A stretch of DNA of 64,000 bases from DATAOG01 sp963753685 (GTDB taxonomy: Bacteria > Pseudomonadota > Alphaproteobacteria > Geminicoccales > Geminicoccaceae). Positions 56,274 through 64,000 of the stretch are shown in pieces (position 1 is the stretch's first letter; each line of letters starts with the position of its first letter). Below the pieces are notes generated by a model that saw nothing but the letters and a program-made list of their open reading frames with translations, was not told where the DNA came from and searched no databases. The translations under genes and the position numbers were made by a program. The stretch covers positions 434,001 through 498,000 of the forward strand of contig CAVWDE010000002.1 of assembly GCA_963753685.1 (NCBI GenBank), in the 5' to 3' direction.

Positions 56274-56423
56274 CTAGCCGATCAGCCAGCGCACCCCGAA
56301 CAGGATCAGCGCCCACAAGCCGCCGCTCGCCAGCGTGACGAACATGGCTGTCTGGGGCACCGACCAGCGGTCGTCATCCGCATCGATGACGGCGTAGGGG
56401 CTGGCTTTGGTAAGCTCGGCCAT
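56274..56423 (-). CDS. 49-residue single-pass membrane protein
   Basis: ATG 56423 opens a 49-codon frame: a polar N-terminus (MAELTKASPYAVIDADDDRW) then one membrane segment (MFVTLASGGLWALILFGVRW) and LIG. GGAGGG sits five bases before the ATG, a strong ribosome site. The soluble head and tail anchor resemble small respiratory or stress membrane proteins, but no family is recognised. A CtrA-like TTAA-N7-TTAAC box lies 46 bases upstream. It is divergent from nothing and stands alone between a kinase gene and the sdh operon. Confidence 0.65.
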   Translation of the reverse strand: MAELTKASPYAVIDADDDRWSVPQTAMFVTLASGGLWALILFGVRWLIG

Positions 56424-56468
56424 CACGACCCTCCGAGTGGCATGCCTGCGAAGGGTCGCCCATGGGTC

Positions 56469-56484
56469 TTAAGGAATGGTTAAC
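56469..56484 (-). promoter_or_regulatory. CtrA-like box TTAA-N7-TTAAC
   Basis: TTAAGGAATGGTTAAC matches the CtrA consensus exactly. It lies 46 bases upstream of the 49-residue membrane protein gene, a suitable position for activation or repression of its promoter. Confidence 0.5.
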
Positions 56485-56619
56485 GAACCGGCGGTCGAAC
56501 TCTGGGCGCTGCGCCTGCTGGCCGTGGCGCCGCCGGCCGCCGGGCGGTCACGACCACGCGCGCGTCATCGAGCGTGCCCCCGGCGCAGGCGCCACGAGTC
56601 GTCCATCAACCTGCGAGCG

Positions 56620-56646
56620 ATAAAGAAAAAGGAGGCCGAAGCCTCC
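56620..56646 (-). terminator. Intrinsic terminator of the sdh operon
   Basis: On the minus strand GGAGGC-TTCG-GCCTCC is followed by TTTTTCTTT. A perfect six-bp stem, UUCG tetraloop and T-tract make this a textbook rho-independent terminator about 105 bases after the sdhB stop. Confidence 0.85.
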
Positions 56647-56750
56647 CCAGCGAGTGATGCTCTAAGAGCGGTGCCGTTTCCGGCTTATGTTCACGACCTA
56701 AGAACTACCGGTTTTCCACAGGCTGTGCAAGATCCATTCTGATTGAATAA

Positions 56751-57530
56751 TTAGAGTTTTCTTTCAACCATTAGTTTCTTGATGCCGGCGATCGCCTGCG
56801 CCGGGTTCAAACCCTTGGGGCAGGTGTTGGCGCAGTTCATGATGGTGTGGCAACGGTAGAGGCGAAACGGGTCCTCGAGCGCGTCCAGCCGCTCGCCGGC
56901 ATGCTCGTCGCGCGAGTCCGCGAGCCAGCGATAGGCCTGCAGCAGCACGGCCGGCCCGAGGAACCGCTCGCTGTTCCACCAGTAGGACGGACAGCTGGTC
57001 GAGCAACAGGCGCAGAGGATGCACTCCCACAGGCCGTCCAGGCGGGCGCGCTCGGCCGGGTCCTGGTGGCGCTCGCGCTCGGGCGGCGGCGACTCGGTCT
57101 GCAGCCAGGGCTGGATGGTCTCGTATTGGGCCCAGAAGTTGGAGAAATCGGTCACCAGGTCCTTGATCACCGCCATGTGCGGCAAGGGATAGATCGCGAC
57201 CTCGCCCTCGATGTCGTCGATCGCCTTGGTGCAGGCCAGCGTGTTGCGGCCGTGGATGTTCATCGCGCAGGAGCCGCACACGCCTTCGCGGCAGGAGCGG
57301 CGGAAGGTCAGGCCGCTGTCGATCTCGCTCTTGATCTTGATCAGCGCGTCCAGGACCATCGGCCCGCAGTCGTCGAGATCGACCTCGAACCGGTCGAGCC
57401 GCGGATTGGCGCCCCCCTCCGGGTCGTAGCGGTAGATCTTGAAGGTCCTGGCCCGTCGGGTGCCGGGCGCGGCCTCATGGGACTTGCCTTCGACCACCCG
57501 CGAGTTCTTCGGCAGCGTGAACTCAGCCAT
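56751..57530 (-). CDS. sdhB: Succinate dehydrogenase iron-sulfur subunit
   Basis: Electron-transfer subunit of complex II, 259 residues. The [2Fe-2S] cluster motif is FRRSCREGVCGSCAMNIHG, followed by TLACTKAID; the [4Fe-4S] motif is WECILCACCSTSCPSYWWN; the [3Fe-4S] motif is CHTIMNCANTCPKGLNPAQA. Family length and the C-terminal IAGIKKLMVERKL are typical. It is last in the sdhCDAB operon, eight bases after sdhA, and is followed by an intrinsic terminator. Confidence 0.97.
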   Translation of the reverse strand: MAEFTLPKNSRVVEGKSHEAAPGTRRARTFKIYRYDPEGGANPRLDRFEVDLDDCGPMVLDALIKIKSEIDSGLTFRRSCREGVCGSCAMNIHGRNTLACTKAIDDIEGEVAIYPLPHMAVIKDLVTDFSNFWAQYETIQPWLQTESPPPERERHQDPAERARLDGLWECILCACCSTSCPSYWWNSERFLGPAVLLQAYRWLADSRDEHAGERLDALEDPFRLYRCHTIMNCANTCPKGLNPAQAIAGIKKLMVERKL

Positions 57531-57538
57531 GGCGCCCC

Positions 57539-59332
57539 TCAGTAGACCCGCTTTTGCGGCGGGATCGGCTCGACCTCGTTGGTCAGCGGCCGGGTGTGCA
57601 CCGGCCGGTCGCCGAGCCGCGGCCGATACTCGCCGTCGACCCAGCAGAGCGTGTGCCTGAGCCAGCCGGCGTCGTCGCGCTCGGGATAATCCTCGCGCGC
57701 ATGGGCGCCCCGGCTTTCGGTCCGGTAGAGCGCCGAGTGCATGGTCGCGACCGCCTGCAGCATCAGGTTCTGCAATTCCAGCGCCTCGACCAGGTCCGAG
57801 TTCCAGATCATCGAGCGGTCGGTGAGCCGGATCTCGCCGAGGCTGCCCGCGACCTCGCCGAGCTTGCTCACGCCCTGCTCGAGCACCTCGCCGGTGCGGA
57901 ACACGGTCGCATAGCGCTGCATGGTGCGCTGCATGCCGGTCCGGATCGCACCCGTCGACAGGCTGCCGGCGGCGTGCCGCGTGCGATCCATGCGCTCGAT
58001 CGCGGCCTCGCCGGCGTCCTTGGCGAGCGGCTTCTGGCTGGCGCCGGCGGTCACCAGCGTGGCCGCCCGGCGCGCCGCCGCCCGGCCGAACACCACGATG
58101 TCGAGCAGCGAGTTGCAGCCGAGCCGGTTGGCGCCGTGCACCGACACGCTGGCGGCCTCGCCGATCGCCATCAGGCCCGGGACCACGGCATCGGCATCGC
58201 CGTTCTGGGGCGCCACCGCCTCGGTCAGGTGGTTGGTCGGGATGCCGCCCATGTTGTAGTGCGCGGTCGGCACGACCGGGATCGGCTCCCTGGTGACATC
58301 GACGCCGGCGAAGATGCGCGCGGTCTCCGAGATGCCGGGCAGGCGCTCATGCAGGATCTTGGGATCGAGATGCTCGAGGTGGAGGTCGATGTATTCGCGC
58401 TCGGGGCCGCAGCCCCGGCCCTCGTTGATCTCGATGGTCATGGCGCGCGAGACCACGTCGCGCGACGCGAGGTCCTTGGCCGAGGGCGCGTAGCGCTCCA
58501 TGAAGCGCTCGCCGTCCGAGTTGGTGAGATAGCCGCCCTCGCCGCGCGCGCCCTCGGTGATCAGGCAGCCGGCGCCGTAGACGCCGGATGGGTGGAACTG
58601 CACGAACTCCATGTCCTGCAACGGCAGCCCGGCGCGCAGCACCATGGCGTTGCCGTCGCCGGTGCAGGTGTGGGCCGAGGTGCAGGAGAAGTAGACGCGC
58701 CCGTAGCCGCCGGTCGCCAGCGCCGTGAGCTGCGCCTTGAAGCGGTGGAGGGTGCCGTCCTCGAGGCAGAGCGCGATCACGCCGCGACAGCTGCCGTCGT
58801 CGTCCATCAGCAGATCGAGGGCGAAATACTCGTTGAAGAACTCGGCGTGGTTCTTGAGCGCCTGCTGATAGAGGGTGTGCAGCAGCGCGTGGCCGGTGCG
58901 ATCGGCGGCGGCGCAGGCGCGGTGGACCGGCGCGCCGGCACCGAACTCGGACATGTGGCCGCCGAACGGGCGCTGATAGATCTTGCCTTCGGGGGTGCGC
59001 GAGAACGGCACGCCATAGTGCTCGAGCTCGAGCACGGCCGGCACCGCCTCGCGGCACATGTACTCGATCGCGTCCTGGTCGCCCAGCCAGTCGGAGCCCT
59101 TGACGGTATCGTACATGTGCCAGCGCCAGTCGTCCGGGCCCATGTTGGCGAGCGCCGCGGCGACCCCGCCCTGGGCGGCGACCGTGTGCGAGCGGGTCGG
59201 ATAGACCTTGGAGATGCAGGCGGTCCGGAGCCCGGCCTCGACCATGCCGACCACGGCGCGCAGGCCCGAGCCGCCGGCGCCCACGACCAGGCAGTCGTGC
59301 TCGTGATCGATGATCGGGTAAGCCTTGGCCAT
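57539..59332 (-). CDS. sdhA: Succinate dehydrogenase flavoprotein subunit
   Basis: FAD-bearing catalytic subunit, 597 residues. It has the dinucleotide motif CLVVGAGGSGLRAVVGM, the FAD-linking histidine in YPTRSHTVAAQGGVAAAL, EFVQFHPSGVYGAG, EGARGEGGYLTNSDGERFME, TAHYNMGGIPTNHL and SVHGANRLGCNSLLDIVVFG. The active-site Arg and His residues are in place. It starts four bases after sdhD ends. Confidence 0.97.
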   Translation of the reverse strand: MAKAYPIIDHEHDCLVVGAGGSGLRAVVGMVEAGLRTACISKVYPTRSHTVAAQGGVAAALANMGPDDWRWHMYDTVKGSDWLGDQDAIEYMCREAVPAVLELEHYGVPFSRTPEGKIYQRPFGGHMSEFGAGAPVHRACAAADRTGHALLHTLYQQALKNHAEFFNEYFALDLLMDDDGSCRGVIALCLEDGTLHRFKAQLTALATGGYGRVYFSCTSAHTCTGDGNAMVLRAGLPLQDMEFVQFHPSGVYGAGCLITEGARGEGGYLTNSDGERFMERYAPSAKDLASRDVVSRAMTIEINEGRGCGPEREYIDLHLEHLDPKILHERLPGISETARIFAGVDVTREPIPVVPTAHYNMGGIPTNHLTEAVAPQNGDADAVVPGLMAIGEAASVSVHGANRLGCNSLLDIVVFGRAAARRAATLVTAGASQKPLAKDAGEAAIERMDRTRHAAGSLSTGAIRTGMQRTMQRYATVFRTGEVLEQGVSKLGEVAGSLGEIRLTDRSMIWNSDLVEALELQNLMLQAVATMHSALYRTESRGAHAREDYPERDDAGWLRHTLCWVDGEYRPRLGDRPVHTRPLTNEVEPIPPQKRVY

Positions 59333-59335
59333 GGG

Positions 59336-59716
59336 TCAGCTTCCGAGTGAGACTTTGAGCACCGCGACGATGCAGGTGACGGCCAGCGCGAAGATCACGA
59401 GCGGGATCGCGATCAGGGCCGCGAGCTTGGCGGCCTCGTCATGGACGTAGTCCTCGACCACGACCTGCAGGCCCAGGCGCGCGTGATAGAAGGTCGAGAT
59501 GATCAGGAGGATCATCAGGCTCGCCGACAGGGGCGTCGCGAGCCACGCCCGCACCTCGGCATAGCCGGCTCCGGCCAGCACGAGCGTGCTGAACACGAAC
59601 CAGAGCACCAGCACCACGTTCGCGATCGCGGTCAGGCGCTGGGCGCTCCAATGGCCGACCCCGGTGCGCGCCGCCCCGAGCCCCCGCACCCTGGCGATCG
59701 GCGAGCGCACGCTCAT
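59336..59716 (-). CDS. sdhD: Succinate dehydrogenase membrane anchor subunit
   Basis: Small membrane subunit of 126 residues that binds heme b and quinone with SdhC. After RVRGLGAARTGVGHWSAQRL it has three membrane segments; the heme-ligand region is TFYHARLGLQVVVEDYVHDE. It lies between sdhC and sdhA, 24 bases after sdhC. Confidence 0.94.
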   Translation of the reverse strand: MSVRSPIARVRGLGAARTGVGHWSAQRLTAIANVVLVLWFVFSTLVLAGAGYAEVRAWLATPLSASLMILLIISTFYHARLGLQVVVEDYVHDEAAKLAALIAIPLVIFALAVTCIVAVLKVSLGS

Positions 59717-59740
59717 GCTCCTCTCCTCTGCCCCATGGTC

Positions 59741-60127
59741 TCAGCCGATCATCACCGGCACGAGCCAGACCAGGACGGTCGCGACGCCCGCGAACACCAG
59801 CACGGCGATGCCCGAGCGGGCCGCGACCTCGATGTCGAACCCATAGCCCGCATCCCAGACCAGATGGCGGATGCCGTTGCCCAGATGATAGAACACGACG
59901 AACGTGTAGAGGAACAGCACCAGCACGCCGGGCCACGAGCGCATCACCGCCTGCACGGTGGCGAACGCTACGGGTCCGCTGGCGAGCGCGAGCAGCCACC
60001 AGGTGAACAGCAGCAGGCCGAGCGCGAGACCGACGCCGGTCACCCGATGGCCGATCGAGAGCGCCATCGTCAGATACCAGCGGTAGATCTGCAGGTGCGG
60101 CGACAGCGGCCGCTCGGACCTCGCCAT
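59741..60127 (-). CDS. sdhC: Succinate dehydrogenase cytochrome b556 subunit
   Basis: First gene of the sdh operon, 128 residues, three membrane segments. The family signature is RPLSPHLQIYRWYLTMALSI with HRVTGVGLALG, and the heme ligand His lies in FYHLGNGIRHLVWDAGYG. ATG 60127 is chosen because SdhC proteins start just before RP-SPH. The promoter should lie in the 180-base gap shared with the divergent AbrB-type gene. Confidence 0.95.
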   Translation of the reverse strand: MARSERPLSPHLQIYRWYLTMALSIGHRVTGVGLALGLLLFTWWLLALASGPVAFATVQAVMRSWPGVLVLFLYTFVVFYHLGNGIRHLVWDAGYGFDIEVAARSGIAVLVFAGVATVLVWLVPVMIG

Positions 60128-60307
60128 GACGCTCTCCGGGCCGCCGGACCGGGCGGCATTTCGCAGCTGCACAGGAGCATAGTCAGGGCTAAAGCCGAGT
60201 CAACGCCGGCGCCGGCGCGGGCGGCCGCCCGTCGAGTTCCAAGCTGCCTTGGGTCGTGGTATCTGACCCTCTCCGGTGCAGATCGAGGTCCAAGCAGGAG
60301 CCGACAC

Positions 60308-60568
60308 ATGAAGCCGATGCTCGTGAAGGTCTCCGGCACGGGCCGCCTGACCCTGCCGGCGGAGGTCAGGCGCGCGCTGGGGCTGCAGTGTCCGGGGCAG
60401 ATGGTCCTCAGGGTCGAGGACGGCCAACTTCGGCTCCTGACGACGCGGCAGGTGCACGAGGAGGTGCGCGCGCTCGCGCGACCCTATCGGCCCGTGGGCG
60501 AGCTCGCGTCCGAACAGCTGATCCGGGAGCGGCGCGGTGAGGCGCCCCGCGAGGGCGAGGGCAGCTGA
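60308..60568 (+). CDS. AbrB/MazE-type DNA-binding protein, orphan antitoxin-like
   Basis: An 86-residue protein whose N-terminus MLVKVSGTGRLTLPAEVRRA, with LGLQCPGQMVLRVEDGQLRL, is the swapped-hairpin AbrB domain of antitoxins. A basic, helical tail (RQVHEEVRALARPYRPVGEL) follows, ending acidic. AGGAG lies seven bases before ATG 60308. No toxin gene follows; the next gene is on the other strand. It is either a solitary regulator or the remnant of a toxin-antitoxin pair. It is divergent from sdhC. Confidence 0.75.
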   Translation: MKPMLVKVSGTGRLTLPAEVRRALGLQCPGQMVLRVEDGQLRLLTTRQVHEEVRALARPYRPVGELASEQLIRERRGEAPREGEGS

Positions 60569-60578
60569 CGCGACTCCC

Positions 60579-60842
60579 TCACGACCTGCTTCCGTCGGAG
60601 CCGGCCAGGCGGTTGTAGATCCAGGCGCCCGCGGCGAAAAAGACGAAGCCGACCAGGAAGCCCCAGAGCGCGCCGATCACGGCACCGATGAGGGTCGGGC
60701 CGAAGCCGGCGTAGAGGCCGCCGATGATCTCCGCCATCGCCGCACCCCAGCCGAACAGGGCGGCGAGCAGGCCATAGAGAAAGAACACCACGGCGTAGAC
60801 GATGCCGAAGGCGATCCCAAACCGTACCGGGTCGATCCGCAT
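60579..60842 (-). CDS. Small glycine-rich two-helix membrane protein
   Basis: An 87-residue protein starting MRIDPVRFGIAFGIVYAVVF. Two long hydrophobic segments (FGIAFGIVYAVVFFLYGLLA and LIGAVIGALWGFLVGFVFFA) are separated by a Gly-rich turn and followed by AWIYNRLAG. GAGGTGG before ATG 60842 supports this start. Similar small proteins are sometimes labelled holin-like in databases (recalled), but nothing phage-related is near. No function assigned. Confidence 0.65.
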   Translation of the reverse strand: MRIDPVRFGIAFGIVYAVVFFLYGLLAALFGWGAAMAEIIGGLYAGFGPTLIGAVIGALWGFLVGFVFFAAGAWIYNRLAGSDGSRS

Positions 60843-60875
60843 GTCGGCCACCTCATCCTCGGACGCCGGCCGCCG

Positions 60876-61925
60876 TCAGCGCGGCAGGATGCCCCAGTAG
60901 TCGAAGTCGAGGACGACCTCCGGCAGATAGTCGCCCGCGGCGTTCTGGTAGGGAAAGTCGTGGCAGGGGCGGTCCTTGGTCGCGACCAGGCGCAGGCGCA
61001 GCGTGCCGAGATCGGGGTGGCCCGGCAGCTCGGCGCGGTCCAGGACCTCCGACCAGGCGTAGATGGTGTCGCCCGCGAACACCGGATTGGCGTGCCGGCC
61101 GCCGTTGATCGCGATCACGTGCAGGACATTGCCGAGGCCGTTGAACGAGAGCGCGCGGGCGATCGAGAGGACGTGGCCGCCATAGACCAGGCAGCGGCCG
61201 AAGCGTCCCGCGCGTTCGCGATGGGCGTTGAAGTGGACGCCGGCCGGGTTCTGGTAGAGGCGGGTCGCCAGCCGGTGCTCGGCCTCGTCCACGGTCATGC
61301 CCTCGATGTGGTCGATGCGCTCGCCGATCTGGTAGCTGTCGAACCGCTCCAGCGAGCCGGACAGCACCCGGTCGAAGTGGCGCGGGCGCAGGCCGGGTGG
61401 CACCGAGAGGTGCTTGGGTGCTACGTGGTCGGGCAGCTCCGGCACCACCGGGGCCGGCGCCGGGTGGCCCTTGTCGCGCTTCCTGACCAGCACCCAGCGG
61501 ACGTACTCGAGCAGCTTGCGGCCATCGTCCTTGAGCGCGCGGGTGCGCACCCAGACCACGCCGGTCTCATGGTTCGAGCTCTCCTTCAGCCCGATCACCT
61601 CGGAGGTCGCCTGGACGCTGTCGCCCGGGTACAGGAGCGCGCCGAAGCGGCCGTCGGCGTAGCCGAGATTGGCGATCGCGTTGCGCGAGACGTCCGGGAC
61701 CGTGCGCCCGAACACCAGGTGAAAGGTCAAGAGGTCCTCGAGCGGCGGCCGCGGCAGCCCGGCCATGCGGGCGAGCGTCGCCGAGCAGTGAATGCCGAAG
61801 CGCGAGCCGGTCAGCGCCAGATAGAGGGTGGCGTCGGCTTCGGTCACGGTGCGCGGCGTGGCGTGCTGGATCTCCTCGCCGAGCTGGAAGTCCTCGAAGA
61901 AACGGCCGGCGAGGGTCTTGCTCAT
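60876..61925 (-). CDS. mch: Mesaconyl-CoA hydratase (MaoC family)
   Basis: A 349-residue protein of two hot-dog (MaoC) domains that hydrates mesaconyl-CoA to beta-methylmalyl-CoA in the ethylmalonyl-CoA pathway. It opens KTLAGRFFEDFQLGEEIQHA, with TPRTVTEADATLYLALTGSR; DLLTFHLVFGRTVPDVSRNA and GVVWVRTRALKDDG follow, and the second domain has NPAGVHFNAHRERAG and GDTIYAWSEVLDRAELPG. Length and these segments agree with the Rhodobacter-type enzyme as recalled. The end of a CoA ester lyase gene two kilobases away, on the same strand, and sdh next door support the pathway assignment. Confidence 0.85.
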   Translation of the reverse strand: MSKTLAGRFFEDFQLGEEIQHATPRTVTEADATLYLALTGSRFGIHCSATLARMAGLPRPPLEDLLTFHLVFGRTVPDVSRNAIANLGYADGRFGALLYPGDSVQATSEVIGLKESSNHETGVVWVRTRALKDDGRKLLEYVRWVLVRKRDKGHPAPAPVVPELPDHVAPKHLSVPPGLRPRHFDRVLSGSLERFDSYQIGERIDHIEGMTVDEAEHRLATRLYQNPAGVHFNAHRERAGRFGRCLVYGGHVLSIARALSFNGLGNVLHVIAINGGRHANPVFAGDTIYAWSEVLDRAELPGHPDLGTLRLRLVATKDRPCHDFPYQNAAGDYLPEVVLDFDYWGILPR

Positions 61926-62177
61926 GACGGCTCCCGATCCTGACGCTGGTCGTGCACGGCGGCGGCGGTCCGGTGCCGGATTCCCGACCTCTGGTCGTCG
62001 CTACCAACCCTCTGGCGCAACGGCATGCCAGTTTCAACCCTTGGGCGACAATCGATCCTCTGGACAGCGGGCCAGGCTATGTGTAAACGCCGCAGGAGCG
62101 GCATGCTTCTTGCCCTGCCGCTCACCAACTGGCTGGCAACAAATGGGCACCCGCCTGCGGCGCGAAAGACCGTTCTC

Positions 62178-62637
62178 ATGAATACTGGCCCGAATTGCGT
62201 TCGCTCCGGCCCCGGCGCGCTCGCCCTGAGCGCCGCGCTCGCCGGCTTCTGCCTCCTGGCGCCGCCCGCGCTCGCCGCCGACGCCAAAGGCGATCTGCAC
62301 ATCGAGCTCAACAAGCTCGACGACACCGACCAGGGCTGCCGCTCGGTGTTCGTGTTCGACAATCGCACCGGGCACGAGCTCGACCGCTTCCGCATCGACC
62401 TGATCCTGTTCGATGCGAAGGGCGTGTACAGCAAGCAGCTGCTGCTCGACATGGCGCCCCTGTACGCGGACAAGAAGACGGTGGCGTCGTTCCTGCTCGA
62501 CGACCACGCGTGCGATGGCATCGGCAGCATCCTGGTCAACGACGTGCCCTGGTGCGAGGACGGCTCCGGCACCTCGCTCGAATGCGTCAAGATGCTGGAC
62601 GTCGCGCTCGCTGACCAAGGTTCCGTTGCAGAAGTAG
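62178..62637 (+). pseudogene. Exported protein of unknown function, frameshifted near its end
   Basis: About 152 residues after repair. The N-terminus has a signal sequence (GALALSAALAGFCLLAPPAL, cleavage after ALA). The mature part reads HIELNKLDDTDQGCRSVFVF, ELDRFRIDLILFDAKGVYSK and SFLLDDHACDGIGSILVNDV, with four or more cysteines. Short exported proteins with this ELNKL...GCR...VF pattern are common in alphaproteobacteria (recalled). As given, the frame runs into the next gene. Deleting the C at 62607 gives an end of ASLTKVPLQK and a stop at 62637. This is the better reading. Confidence 0.65.
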
Positions 62638-62645
62638 GCGCGCCG

Positions 62646-63980
62646 TTGGCGTTGCCGCCGGTCGCGGGCAGGGCGGCCAGGTGCCTGCCGGCCGTCCTGG
62701 TGGCGGCCGCGCTGGCGGTGGCCGGTTGCTCGGGCGATCTGGCGCGCATCCCGGCGCAGGGCGAGATCGACGGCACGGTGATCGAGACCACGGTCGACGC
62801 GCCGGTCGCCAAGTACTACCTCGAGGACTATCTGCCCGGGCGCCGGACCCGGCCGGCGCTCGATCACGCCCTCGAGCAGAGCTTCGCCGCACTGCCCGAG
62901 AAGCCCACGCGCGCGGCCTATCGAGGGCTGGCGGAGCGCTTCTCGGTCGATCTCGCGACGCTGCATCTGATCACGGTCCTGGCCGGGCAGCCGGACAACG
63001 CCCGGGCGCAGGCGCTGTTCCGGGCGCAGCTCGCGCGGCTGCGGGCGCTCGACGAGACGGGGCGCAGAGCCTGCGTGGCCGCCTTCGGTCTGCCGACGGT
63101 CCTGTTCGCGCCCGGCTGGTTCTACCGGAGCCAGCTCGGCACCGGCGCCGATTTCGCCAGGCAGCGCGCCCTGCTCGGCCGGCTCGGGGTCGACAACCAG
63201 CTGATCCCGGTGGTCGAGAACGGCACCGTCGAGCAGAACGCCCGGATCATCGCCCAGGACATCCGCGGGTTCGATGCCGCCGGGCGCCCGGTCATCCTGG
63301 TCAGCGTCAGCAAGGGCGGGCCGGAGGTCGCGCATGCGCTCGGCGCCGTGCTGAAGCCGGACGAGACCGCCGCGGTCAAGGCCTGGGTCAACGTCGGCGG
63401 GTTGCTCAAAGGCGCGCCGATCGCCGACTGGGCGAGCGTCTGGCCGCGCAGCTGGCTCACCGGGCTGTACTACTGGTGGCGGGGCCAGGACCCGGCGGAC
63501 AGCATCGCGAGCCTTACCAGCGCGCGCAGCGCGGCGCGGTTCGCGCGCGAGACCATCCCCGCCCACATCCTGATCCTGAACTTCGTTGGCATTCCGCTCT
63601 CGGGCGACATCAGCCCGGGCGGCGAGTTCGCCTATCAGCACACGCGCGCGGCCGGTCCCAACGATGGCCTCGCGCCGATCGTCGACGAGAGCGCGCACGG
63701 CGGGCTGACGATCGTCCAGCCCGGCCTCGACCACTACTATCGGGACCCCGAGCTCGACCTGAAGACGCTGGCGCTGGCGCTGACCGTGATGCTCGAGCTC
63801 CAGCCGCCGGTGCCGGCGCATGTCAGCCCTGATCCGCGGCGGAGTTGCCCATGGCGGCGATCGCGTCGGCCTGCTGGACCTGGCGCCTGGCCTCGATCAC
63901 GTGCAGCTCCTCGATCAGCCGGCCGTCGACCAGGACCACGCCCTGGCCCCGGGCGCGGGCCGCCGCGTGCGCCTCGATGA
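62646..63980 (+). CDS. Putative lipoprotein with alpha/beta hydrolase-like fold
   Basis: A lipoprotein signal is seen from a TTG start at 62646: CLPAVLVAAALAVAGC, with a VAGC lipobox at residue 25-28. The body includes DAPVAKYYLEDYLPGRRTRP, APGWFYRSQLGTGADFARQ, a possible nucleophile elbow in VILVSVSKGGPEVAHAL, and AYQHTRAAGPNDGLAPIVDE. The last part (LKTLALALTVMLELQPPVPA) looks real up to about 63820, but the following 50 codons resemble antisense text over the minus-strand CoA lyase. The true stop is therefore probably near 63830, and a further base error is possible. Function unknown. Confidence 0.6.
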   Translation: MALPPVAGRAARCLPAVLVAAALAVAGCSGDLARIPAQGEIDGTVIETTVDAPVAKYYLEDYLPGRRTRPALDHALEQSFAALPEKPTRAAYRGLAERFSVDLATLHLITVLAGQPDNARAQALFRAQLARLRALDETGRRACVAAFGLPTVLFAPGWFYRSQLGTGADFARQRALLGRLGVDNQLIPVVENGTVEQNARIIAQDIRGFDAAGRPVILVSVSKGGPEVAHALGAVLKPDETAAVKAWVNVGGLLKGAPIADWASVWPRSWLTGLYYWWRGQDPADSIASLTSARSAARFARETIPAHILILNFVGIPLSGDISPGGEFAYQHTRAAGPNDGLAPIVDESAHGGLTIVQPGLDHYYRDPELDLKTLALALTVMLELQPPVPAHVSPDPRRSCPWRRSRRPAGPGAWPRSRAAPRSAGRRPGPRPGPGRGPPRAPR

Positions 63981-64000
63981 TCCGCCGGGCGTGCGCGACC
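63823..64000 (-). CDS. CoA ester lyase (HpcH/HpaI, malyl-CoA lyase type), C-terminal end only
   Basis: The last 58 codons of a minus-strand gene cut by the window edge: ARRIIEAHAAARARGQGVVL, VDGRLIEELHVIEARRQVQQ, ADAIAAMGNSAADQG. The pattern A-R-I-x-A...G-G-V-x-V-D-G-x-L-I is the C-terminal helix of the citrate lyase beta/malyl-CoA lyase family. Together with mch it would supply beta-methylmalyl-CoA cleavage in the ethylmalonyl-CoA pathway; the exact enzyme (Mcl1 or relative) cannot be fixed from the fragment. Confidence 0.6.
   Translation of the reverse strand, partial: VAHARRIIEAHAAARARGQGVVLVDGRLIEELHVIEARRQVQQADAIAAMGNSAADQG

Overview
The window is GC-rich DNA with dense genes, short operon spacings and long antisense open frames of the kind high-GC genomes produce. 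Gene content points to an alphaproteobacterium, possibly of the Rhodospirillales/Geminicoccales type (inference). The evidence is an sdhCDAB operon next to mesaconyl-CoA hydratase and the tail of a CoA ester lyase (ethylmalonyl-CoA pathway), CIO-type cytochrome bd, an alphaproteobacterial style TopA, HWE-type histidine kinases, and TTAA-N7-TTAA boxes like those bound by CtrA.

Layout. 0-2.8 kb: phosphate control (pstB partial, phoU, phoB) and fucU. 2.8-5.1 kb: gene-poor, partly AT-rich stretch with a zinc-ribbon gene and GTGTCAG-type repeats facing each other across about 1 kb. 5.1-12.4 kb: LLM-type flavin oxidoreductase, secreted cupin, SDR, cytochrome bd (cydAB), an orphan iron-type binding protein of foreign composition, and cyanase. 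12.5-21.1 kb: a polyamine-type ABC operon with a PIN toxin-antitoxin pair lodged inside it, an aminotransferase, two more PIN toxin-antitoxin pairs with visible dyads, and plsY. 21.2-27.4 kb: dprA, topA, rnr. 27.4-28.1 kb: intergenic region with a CtrA-like box and large inverted repeats. 28.1-33.5 kb: pirin, LysR regulator, two ring-cleavage dioxygenase paralogues around an esterase (quinone/electrophile detoxification type), and divergent dps. 33.5-40.7 kb: GH31 and GH3 glycosidases, then a two-gene unit of a HEAT-repeat protein and a PLD-nuclease/AAA+ ATPase fusion. 40.9-56.0 kb: a Wsp-like chemosensory cluster (cheB, cheA-REC, MCP, cheW, cheR-TPR, cheW) with four multidomain sensor kinases. 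56.3-64 kb: a 49-residue membrane protein, sdhBADC, an orphan AbrB-type protein, a small membrane protein, mch, two envelope proteins and the end of a CoA ester lyase.

Best candidate for something undescribed: the HEAT-repeat gene (39885-40688) and the PLD-ATPase gene (37785-39872). They are 12 bases apart. The HEAT protein opens with QLDLF, the sliding-clamp binding consensus, and the partner opens with PDLFD and joins a single HKD nuclease motif to a P-loop ATPase. This looks like a DNA-directed effector, possibly defence or repair; the function is inference.

Data quality: eleven frame breaks in ten genes, including the normally essential topA, are each repaired by removing exactly one base. 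This points to insertion errors in the sequence more than to gene decay. Frame-broken genes are typed as pseudogene here, but most are probably intact in the organism.
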